Assembly (NCBI GenBank): GCA_018056215.1
Contig: JAGPGB010000085.1
Location: forward strand, 1-5,462
Direction of reading: 5' to 3'
Source: Bacteroidales bacterium
GTDB lineage: Bacteria; Bacteroidota; Bacteroidia; Bacteroidales; DTU049
DNA: 5,462 nt
The notes below the pieces were generated by a model that did not search any database, was not told the origin of the DNA, and worked only from the letters and a program-made list of their open reading frames with translations. Shown one piece after another: positions 1 to 5,462 of this stretch. The position numbers were made by a program, and so were the translations under genes. Positions within the stretch are counted from its first letter, which is position 1. Each line of letters opens with the position of its first letter.

Positions 1-1
1 A

Positions 2-310
2 GCATATGATGGTAAATATATGTGGGTAATAGATGCTGCTTCAAATAAACTTGTCAAGTTTAATCCATTTGATGGTACATCTATATTAGAATTTTCTGCT
101 CCAGCTCCTGGTTGCACAGGTTTGACTTTCGATGGCGAAAATATCTGGATTGCAAATAATTATAGAAATGAAATTTATCAAGTATCTCCACAAGATGGTA
201 ATGTAATTATTTTAACATCTTCTCCTAATGAATATCCTCGGGGTATGGCATATGATGGCAATTATTTATGGCTTGTAGATAGTCAAACAGATACGATTTA
301 TCAAATGAAA
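2..310 (+). repeat. Three tandem 41-residue propeller-type protein repeats
   Basis: Within the transglutaminase-like gene, units begin at bases 2 (AYDGKYMWVID), 125 (TFDGENIWIAN) and 248 (AYDGNYLWLVD), an exact 123-base (41-codon) period. Each unit has the pattern [YF]DG-x2-[ML/I]W-[VIL]-x-[DN], then about ten residues later a short hydrophobic strand such as LVKFNP, IYQVSP or IYQMKK. This resembles NHL/Kelch/SMP-30-like beta-propeller blades. The third unit loses the pattern after about base 310, so the propeller ends here and further blades are expected upstream of the window. DNA identity between units is modest, so this is a protein-level repeat and not a recent duplication. Confidence 0.8.
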
Positions 311-1231
311 AAAAGTGATGATGATAATTTCATTAGAGGCAAATATAGAACTGCTAAGCTCATTTTCACTCAAACAGCTATGAATTTCGGACCAGGAAAA
401 GCAACTACTATTGATTTATATTTCGCTATCCCACATTCTATGGATAATCAAGATATAATAGGTGAAGTAGAATTTTCTATTAATCCAACAAAAATTTTAA
501 CTGATAAATGGGGACAACAAATAGCTTATTTCCATTTTGATAATGTGAAAGCAGGTGAAAAAGTTCTTGTAGATATGTATGTAAAAGCTAAAATGTATGA
601 TACTCGCTACTTTATTTATCCTGATAAAGTAGGTTTTTTAAATGAAATTCCAAAAAAATTAAAGGATACATATTTAGTAGATGACGAAAAATATGATTTT
701 AATAATCCAATCATTCGAAATGCACTTAAAGAAGCTATAGGTAATGAAACTAATGTGTATAAAATCGTAAAAGGAATTTATTATTATTTACATGAGAAAT
801 TGTATTATGAGCGTTCTGGAGGTTGGAATACTGCTCCTACAGTATTAGAAAGAGGCAATGGCTCTTGTTCTGAATATACTTTTGTCTTTATATCTATGTG
901 TAGAGCTGCTGGAGTACCTGCGAGATATGTAGGATCAGTAGTGGAAAGAGGTGAATCTGCATCTATGGATGAAGTTTTTCATAGATGGGTAGAAGTATAT
1001 TTACCTAATTACGGGTGGATACCGGTTGATCCATCAGGTGGTGATGAAGCTTTACCAGCTGATAAAGCACGGTATTTTGGTTTTACAGGACGCAGATTTT
1101 TAATTACTACTACTGGTGGTGGCAATTCCGAATATCTAGATTGGAATTATAATGGTAATATTCATTTCACTACAGAACCACAAACTTTTATTGTTACTGA
1201 AGCTTTTGGCGATTGGGATACTATAGATTAA
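2..1231 (+). CDS. Transglutaminase-like protein with N-terminal beta-propeller-type repeats (5' partial)
   Basis: The frame is open from base 2, and residues before the first in-window ATG (base 20) already belong to a repeat unit (AYDGKYMW), so this is the C-terminal 409 residues of a longer protein. Numbering below counts that Met as 1. Residues 1 to about 105 carry three propeller-type repeats. About 110-240 looks like the beta-rich region that often precedes a transglutaminase core. The core follows with a full catalytic triad: Cys283 in GNGSCSEYT, His321 in FHRWVEVYLP and Asp337 in PVDPSGG, preceded by a helical stretch ending in RAAGVPARYVGS. Members of this superfamily are cysteine peptidases, amidases or cross-linking enzymes; the substrate cannot be told. 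Secretion is likely from the architecture but unproven, because any signal peptide lies outside the window. There is no T9SS sorting domain at the C-terminus (ends in GDWDTID). It converges on the T9SS cargo gene with 3 bases between stops. Confidence 0.92.
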   Translation, partial: AYDGKYMWVIDAASNKLVKFNPFDGTSILEFSAPAPGCTGLTFDGENIWIANNYRNEIYQVSPQDGNVIILTSSPNEYPRGMAYDGNYLWLVDSQTDTIYQMKKSDDDNFIRGKYRTAKLIFTQTAMNFGPGKATTIDLYFAIPHSMDNQDIIGEVEFSINPTKILTDKWGQQIAYFHFDNVKAGEKVLVDMYVKAKMYDTRYFIYPDKVGFLNEIPKKLKDTYLVDDEKYDFNNPIIRNALKEAIGNETNVYKIVKGIYYYLHEKLYYERSGGWNTAPTVLERGNGSCSEYTFVFISMCRAAGVPARYVGSVVERGESASMDEVFHRWVEVYLPNYGWIPVDPSGGDEALPADKARYFGFTGRRFLITTTGGGNSEYLDWNYNGNIHFTTEPQTFIVTEAFGDWDTID

Positions 1232-1234
1232 GTT

Positions 1235-1945
1235 TTACTTTTGTATAACTAAAATATTATTAGTTTTTATCCGGTTATTCTCTTTTATTCTATAATAATA
1301 AATACCTTCTGGAAGTAGTGATAAATCTATGCTATTGTTTAGAATATTTTCTTGTAAAACCCTTGCTCCTAAAGAATTAAATATTTCTAAAGTTAAATCA
1401 TTTTTCAAATCCAGATTTAAATTTGCTATACCACTTGTTGGATTAGGATAAAGTAAAATATTGTTATTTTCTACTAGCTCCTCTATGCCTACAGGAGTAG
1501 CTACATAAACTGCTATCATACTAGCACTATCCACAGCATTATTCATATCAAAAAAAGTATATCTAATGATAGAAGTTCCCAAATGACCTTTAGGATAGTA
1601 TTCACCATAAAAATCAGTACTATTCATAGAATGAGCTGGTATAGTAATATATTTTGTAGAAACCAAAACAGATGCATCATAGCACATTACCCAGCAAAAA
1701 CTATTTTCTGTGCCAGGGACTAAACTAATTTCTGTTTTTTTTACCTTTACATTTATATTATTATCACTTATATTTTCTACGGCTAATTGCACATATTGTG
1801 CAATATATTGACTACTATCCATAAAAAAATATATACTATCATCATTTCCAAGTAGCTCACTATTGTAATATAGTCTAAGTGAATTTTGTGAAAATGCAAA
1901 TAATGATGGGATTAATAATATAATAAAAGTATAAATTTTTTTCAT
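1235..1945 (-). CDS. Secreted protein of unknown function with T9SS type A sorting domain
   Basis: A complete 236-residue protein. Residues 1-19 form a signal peptide (MKK, a hydrophobic core, then FAFS) with probable cleavage before Gln20, a common Bacteroidota arrangement. Residues about 20-150 form a small beta-rich domain that I cannot assign to a named function; it holds a Cys84-x3-Cys88 pair (SFCWVMCYD) and a conserved-looking stretch YYPKGHLGTSIIRYTFFD (117-133 region). Residues about 160-236 are a T9SS type A C-terminal domain: LYPNPTSG at 165-172, LEIFNSLGARVL in the middle, and LPEGIYYYRI near the end. In known systems this domain directs outer-membrane export, is cleaved, and allows anchoring to surface lipopolysaccharide. 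The start is the ATG directly before the signal peptide; its leader is A-rich with no Shine-Dalgarno. It lies 52 bases downstream of the glycosyltransferase, so it may be the last gene of that operon. Confidence 0.9.
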   Translation of the reverse strand: MKKIYTFIILLIPSLFAFSQNSLRLYYNSELLGNDDSIYFFMDSSQYIAQYVQLAVENISDNNINVKVKKTEISLVPGTENSFCWVMCYDASVLVSTKYITIPAHSMNSTDFYGEYYPKGHLGTSIIRYTFFDMNNAVDSASMIAVYVATPVGIEELVENNNILLYPNPTSGIANLNLDLKNDLTLEIFNSLGARVLQENILNNSIDLSLLPEGIYYYRIKENNRIKTNNILVIQK

Positions 1946-1997
1946 AATTATTTTTTTTACAAAATTGCAAAATCTTTTTTAAAATTACTCAATATTT
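1946..1997 (-). other. Short A/T-rich spacer upstream of the T9SS cargo gene
   Basis: This 52-base spacer separates the glycosyltransferase stop from the cargo gene start. On the coding (-) strand it ends in an A-run of eight just before AATAATT and the ATG. Such A-rich leaders commonly serve translation initiation in Bacteroidota in place of a Shine-Dalgarno. I see no convincing hairpin terminator and no exact TAnnTTTG promoter box, so whether the cargo gene is read through from the operon is undecided. Confidence 0.4.
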
Positions 1998-3203
1998 TTA
2001 TTTAGGTTTAGAAAATGTATCATAAATGATTTTATATTTCTCACATAATAAGTTCAAATCATATGTCTGCAAGGCATTATCACGTATAACTTTAGAATCA
2101 AACTTTGTATTTTTTAGTCGTTGGCAAGCGTTAGTAAATTGATCTACATCAAACTTATCAATGACAACTCCACATTTATCATTTTCTATTTCATCAAGGT
2201 CACCTATACCTTTATTGGTAATGACTGGTTTGCCCATAGCTAGTGTTTCCACCAATTTAATGGGGGATCTCCCCTTTTTAGAAAAATTATTTAGAAAAAA
2301 TATAACATGAGCAGCTAGATTGATATATTCTGGCATAGCTGCTCTAGGCACATTATATATTATCTCCACCTCATCATGCCAATCATATTTGTCTATTTTT
2401 TCTAAAATTTCAGAATTTTTGCTATAAAGTATTAGTATGAAATTAGACGGTGAAAAGAAATTTCTATATACATTATAAAAGCTTAACATTTCATCAAATA
2501 GATACCAGTTTTCGGCAGTACCGAAATATAATAAATTGTTTATCTGTTTTTCATTATGGGACTTGATTTTAGCAGGATCGAATAGATCTATATCTGTAGC
2601 ACAAGGTATCACATATACATTATTGGGTGAGACTTTGAAGTGGTTTATTAAATAATTTTTTGCAGCATTAGTTAGTACTACCACAGCATCAGAATTAGTA
2701 ATCCATAATCTTTCTTTTTTCTTAAAATAATTATATACGGCTCTATATATAGGATTATTAAGTGACCATAAATGTCCATCTACACGTTCATCAGCCCAAA
2801 AGCCTCTCATATCAAAAATTATTGGAATATTATTTTTTTTAGCTATGCTAAATGCCATCATCATTGGTATATAGCTACGTACATGTATAGCTGATATATT
2901 GGGATTATATTTTAGAATTTTTCTAATTTTCTCTTTACCTTTATCAATATCATAGAGTGTAGATAAGACTGCAGGAGTTTTAGTGTAATCTTCTGGATAC
3001 CAAATCCAGTTATTTTTTTCAATTTTCTCCCATATTTTATCTTCATTTGTAGCCAATCTTTCTTTCTTTTCAAAACTTAAAATATGATAACTAATACCAT
3101 TTTGTGATAATTTTTCTAAATAAGGTAATACTTGTGATTGAGATACGGGATCAGACAATCCATCGTATGTAACATATAAAATGGTTTTGCTATTTGGTTT
3201 CAT
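1998..3203 (-). CDS. Family 4-type (GT-B fold) glycosyltransferase
   Basis: A 401-residue, complete cytosolic or membrane-associated enzyme expected to transfer a sugar from an activated nucleotide donor to a growing glycan. The N-terminal acceptor-side domain (about 1-200) starts with the group's signature LYVTYDGLSDPVSQSQVLPYL (9-29 region) and contains IIFDMRGFWADERVDG (128-143), both typical of GT4 enzymes from surface polysaccharide clusters. The C-terminal donor-binding domain (about 220-385) has LLYFGTAENW, then RSPIKLVETLAMGKPVI, where Glu319 corresponds to the second Glu of the GT4 E-x7-E motif; the first position is Gly311, a change seen in many family members. There is no signal peptide or membrane helix. 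Its ATG overlaps the stop of the upstream amidotransferase, so the two are probably translationally coupled. Donor and acceptor sugars cannot be read from the sequence. Confidence 0.92.
   Translation of the reverse strand: MKPNSKTILYVTYDGLSDPVSQSQVLPYLEKLSQNGISYHILSFEKKERLATNEDKIWEKIEKNNWIWYPEDYTKTPAVLSTLYDIDKGKEKIRKILKYNPNISAIHVRSYIPMMMAFSIAKKNNIPIIFDMRGFWADERVDGHLWSLNNPIYRAVYNYFKKKERLWITNSDAVVVLTNAAKNYLINHFKVSPNNVYVIPCATDIDLFDPAKIKSHNEKQINNLLYFGTAENWYLFDEMLSFYNVYRNFFSPSNFILILYSKNSEILEKIDKYDWHDEVEIIYNVPRAAMPEYINLAAHVIFFLNNFSKKGRSPIKLVETLAMGKPVITNKGIGDLDEIENDKCGVVIDKFDVDQFTNACQRLKNTKFDSKVIRDNALQTYDLNLLCEKYKIIYDTFSKPK
3200..3203 (-). other. ATGA stop-start overlap between amidotransferase and glycosyltransferase
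   Basis: On the - strand the four bases ATGA contain both the glycosyltransferase ATG (3203-3201) and the amidotransferase TGA (3202-3200). There is no Shine-Dalgarno before this ATG, so terminating ribosomes re-initiating here is the simplest way to translate the downstream gene. The overlap also fixes both gene ends and supports a single transcript. Confidence 0.9.
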
Positions 3204-5035
3204 AGTTTATGAGATTCTAAATAAAAATTTAATATATATAAATTCCATATTCTACCTGCTAGATATTCAATATTTTCATTATAAAAATTTGAAATTAAAC
3301 TATTTACAAAATTATAATTTATAAAATTAAAAATAGAGCTTTGATGATTAGTCAATGAAGAAGTAATATTATCTTTTAACTCATTTTGGCACCAATTAGC
3401 TATCGGAATAGAGAACCCTTTTTTGGGTCTATCATATAGCTCTCTAGGTAGATAATCTGATAAAATGTCTTTTAGCATTATTTTTAATTGATTACCATGC
3501 ATTTTATATTTTATAGGTATAGACCAGGCTAAATCGGCTAATTCGGTGCTTAACAATGGTGGACGTAGCTCTAAAGTGTTTGCCATGCTAGCTCTATCAA
3601 CTTTTACTAATAAATCATCTGGCAAATAATATGTAAAATCAAACCATTCCTGCTTTAGAATAGGATCATCTATATTTATATTTGAGAAATTTAATTGGAA
3701 ATCTTGATTTAATAAATCTTTTAGCTGCCAACTAGTGAAATAGTTATTTTCAATAGAATAAATATTAGAATGCAATTCCTCTTTAATATCAAAAAATTGT
3801 GCCCATCGATTAAATCTCTGTGAAGGAATATTTTTGAATATAGCACTAGCAAATGGTTTTAGGCTACTAACTGCTGTATTTGTTAATCTTTTAGCCCATC
3901 TATACATACCATACCCTAGAAATAATTCATCCCCGCCATCACCAGATAGAGCTACTTTCACATAATGGCTTGCAAATTGGCTAATAGCATGAGTAACTAA
4001 AAAACTAGAATCTGCTAATGGTTCATCCATTTTTAATAGAACATTTTCTAAATTTTTAGTCAAAAAATCATAATCCACCATTAGAGGCATATATTCTATG
4101 TCAAGGAAATCAGCTATTTTTCTAGCATAATCTCCTTCATTAAAATTTTTATCTTTTTGCTCGATAGTAAATGCTGTTATTGGATTAGTTTGATTTTTAG
4201 CAGCTATGCTAGCCACTAGACTGCTATCAATGCCGCCAGAAAGCAATACTCCTATCTTCACATCGCTTACGAGCGTTCCTTTTACAGCATTTTCTATAAC
4301 TTGTTTTACTTGCTCTCTTGCTTGCGAATATGTAATATTTTGATTATTTATAACATCAAAATAATGATATTGATGCAGTTCGAAATTATCAGATTTGACT
4401 TTTGCAAAATGGCCTGCAGGGAATTTATTTACTTGTGAAAGAATAGTAAAAGGATGTGGTATATATCCTAAATGTAAATAATAAGCTACAGCCATATCAT
4501 CTACAGATGTTTTAGGCAAAATTTCATAAAAAGCTTTTAATTCTGAAGCGAAACAAAAATAATTATCAAATTTAGAAAAGTATAATGGTTTAATGCCAAT
4601 GGGATCTCTAGCTAAAACTAATGATTGTTCGTTTTGGTCCCAAATAGCTATACTAAACATACCATCTAGTTTATCAAAAATCGCTTCACCCTCTATGGAG
4701 TATAGTTCTAATATCATAGCTGTATCAGAATATGATCTTAATTGTTTAAATGATTCTGGATATTTATGAGAGAAATAATATTTGATATCATTATAGTTGA
4801 ATAATTCTCCATTATAAACAATGGTATACCTGCCATTTATAGATGTCATAGGTTGATTAGCATTATCGCTAAGATCTATAATAGATAATCGTTGGTGCCC
4901 AAGAGCAATATTTGTACTTACAAAAAAATTATTAGCATCTTTGCCTCTATGAGCCATGCTATTAGTAAATGGATGAATTTGTTGTAAAAAATCATCATTT
5001 GCATTTGAGCAATATATACCAGCTATGCCACACAT
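3200..5035 (-). CDS. asnB: Asparagine synthase (glutamine-hydrolysing) family amidotransferase
   Basis: A complete 611-residue, two-domain enzyme. Residues 2 to about 210 are a class II glutamine amidotransferase: the start MCGIAGIY leaves Cys2 as the N-terminal nucleophile, with Arg49 (GHQRLSIIDLS), Asn75-Gly76-Glu77 (YNGELFN) and Asp104 in the glutamine-binding positions. Residues about 235-610 are the ATP-dependent synthase domain: PP-loop SGGIDSS at 266-272, DEPLADSS at 337-344, SGDGGDELFLGY at 364-375, KVDRASMANTLELRPPLL at 478-495 and RPKKGFSIPI at 536-545. Family members make asparagine from aspartate and glutamine, but relatives in polysaccharide loci amidate sugar acids. Pairing with a glycosyltransferase favours the second role; this is inference, and the symbol denotes the family. 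One oddity is Ser496 where the usual PFLD-type motif has Asp. The start is certain because Cys2 must follow Met. Confidence 0.93.
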   Translation of the reverse strand: MCGIAGIYCSNANDDFLQQIHPFTNSMAHRGKDANNFFVSTNIALGHQRLSIIDLSDNANQPMTSINGRYTIVYNGELFNYNDIKYYFSHKYPESFKQLRSYSDTAMILELYSIEGEAIFDKLDGMFSIAIWDQNEQSLVLARDPIGIKPLYFSKFDNYFCFASELKAFYEILPKTSVDDMAVAYYLHLGYIPHPFTILSQVNKFPAGHFAKVKSDNFELHQYHYFDVINNQNITYSQAREQVKQVIENAVKGTLVSDVKIGVLLSGGIDSSLVASIAAKNQTNPITAFTIEQKDKNFNEGDYARKIADFLDIEYMPLMVDYDFLTKNLENVLLKMDEPLADSSFLVTHAISQFASHYVKVALSGDGGDELFLGYGMYRWAKRLTNTAVSSLKPFASAIFKNIPSQRFNRWAQFFDIKEELHSNIYSIENNYFTSWQLKDLLNQDFQLNFSNINIDDPILKQEWFDFTYYLPDDLLVKVDRASMANTLELRPPLLSTELADLAWSIPIKYKMHGNQLKIMLKDILSDYLPRELYDRPKKGFSIPIANWCQNELKDNITSSLTNHQSSIFNFINYNFVNSLISNFYNENIEYLAGRIWNLYILNFYLESHKL

Positions 5036-5054
5036 AAAAATTTGCTTAAAAATA

Positions 5055-5462
5055 TTAACTGCTTATCCACTTATCTAGGTTAATAAGATTAGAATAATCT
5101 ACTAAAGTATTATATTTGTCCCAAAAATCTTTATTAGGTCTATAGCCTTCGTCATCATTAGAATATTCTTCTTTTATTCTCAACAGATAATACATAGGAG
5201 TGGGGCCTTTATATTTTATAGAGATTTCGCCTCGATATTCTACGTCAAAAAAGTCTTTTAGTAGTTCATATGTAGTAGCAGAGATATTAATTTTATTACT
5301 TTCACATGTACTTTGCAATCGATTAGCTGTATTTACGGTATCACCCCAAATATCAAAAGCAAATTTTCTTTTTCCTACAACGCCAGCTACTACTTCACCT
5401 GTATTAATGCCGACGCGCAGTTTCCATCTCTCATTTTCTGGATTAATTTTATAAAATTTTTG
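5055..5462 (-). CDS. Class III adenylate/guanylate cyclase, C-terminal part (5' partial)
   Basis: The last 135 residues of a protein whose start lies beyond the right edge; the frame stays open to base 5462. The visible part begins QKFYKINPEN and runs into the classic second half of a class III cyclase catalytic domain: WKLRVGINTGEVVAGVVG, then FAFDIWGDTVNTANRLQ. The Asp of FDIWG (5352-5354) matches the adenine-recognising Asp of adenylate cyclases (guanylate cyclases usually have Cys), and Asn (5331-5333) and Arg (5319-5321) sit at +7 and +11, the transition-state positions. cAMP synthesis is therefore more likely than cGMP. The domain closes with INISATTYELLKD, YRGEISIKYKG and MYYLL, followed by a charged tail of about 40 residues ending in LDKWISS. 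The metal-binding Asp residues and any sensor domain are outside the window. The stop lies 19 bases before the amidotransferase start, suggesting one operon. Confidence 0.93.
   Translation of the reverse strand, partial: QKFYKINPENERWKLRVGINTGEVVAGVVGKRKFAFDIWGDTVNTANRLQSTCESNKINISATTYELLKDFFDVEYRGEISIKYKGPTPMYYLLRIKEEYSNDDEGYRPNKDFWDKYNTLVDYSNLINLDKWISS

Noticed and set aside
20..22. ATG as the start of the transglutaminase-like gene
   Set aside because: The six codons before it (AYDGKY) complete the first propeller-type repeat unit, so it is an internal Met and the gene starts outside the window.
1247..1268. Inverted repeat AACTAA / TTAGTT with a 7-base loop followed by T residues, a possible terminator for the + strand gene
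   Set aside because: The stem has six pairs with only one G-C pair, and lies inside the cargo coding sequence; similar weak palindromes are expected by chance in DNA this AT-rich.
1946..1997. Possible promoter (TTG with CAATTTTG about 22 bases later on the - strand)
   Set aside because: The downstream box does not match TAnnTTTG, and the implied start site would leave a leader of only about 8 bases.
5316..5318. TTG at this point as a start for a short 87-residue - strand gene
   Set aside because: The frame continues upstream through the GINTGEVVAGVVG and FDIWGDTVN cyclase motifs to the window edge, so the TTG is an internal Leu codon.
5200..5454. Open frame of 84 codons on the + strand
   Set aside because: It lies antisense inside the cyclase gene, whose opposite-strand frame carries unmistakable catalytic motifs; its own translation has no recognisable domain.

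Overview
This 5.46-kb, strongly AT-rich window most likely comes from a member of the Bacteroidota. The main evidence is a secreted protein with a signal peptide and a C-terminal type IX secretion (T9SS) type A sorting domain (motif LYPNPTSG). In support, starts lack a Shine-Dalgarno sequence and have A/T-rich leaders, as is usual in this phylum. The genus cannot be named from the sequence. No rRNA, tRNA, CRISPR array, insertion sequence or gene-free stretch over 300 bases is visible.

Layout. On the + strand, positions 2-1231 hold the 3' part of a transglutaminase-like protein with an N-terminal beta-propeller-type repeat region; its true start lies left of the window. Everything else is on the - strand. 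Reading in the direction of transcription (right to left) there is: the C-terminal part of a class III adenylate/guanylate cyclase (5055 to beyond 5462); a 611-residue glutamine-dependent asparagine synthase-type amidotransferase (3200-5035); a 401-residue family 4-type glycosyltransferase (1998-3203), which overlaps the amidotransferase by an ATGA; and a 236-residue T9SS cargo protein (1235-1945). The two strands converge tail to tail with only 3 bases between the stop codons near 1232.

How the genes may work together. The overlap makes the amidotransferase and glycosyltransferase a translationally coupled pair. Such pairs are typical of surface polysaccharide loci, where AsnB-like enzymes may amidate sugar acids instead of, or as well as, making asparagine. 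The cyclase ends 19 bases before the amidotransferase and is probably in the same transcript. The T9SS protein follows after 52 bases and may be co-transcribed or separately expressed. All five genes belong to recognisable families. The less ordinary points are the cyclase-amidotransferase-glycosyltransferase arrangement, a substituted Asp in the amidotransferase synthase domain, and a compact secreted domain of unknown function in the T9SS protein. I do not see clear evidence of a wholly new system.
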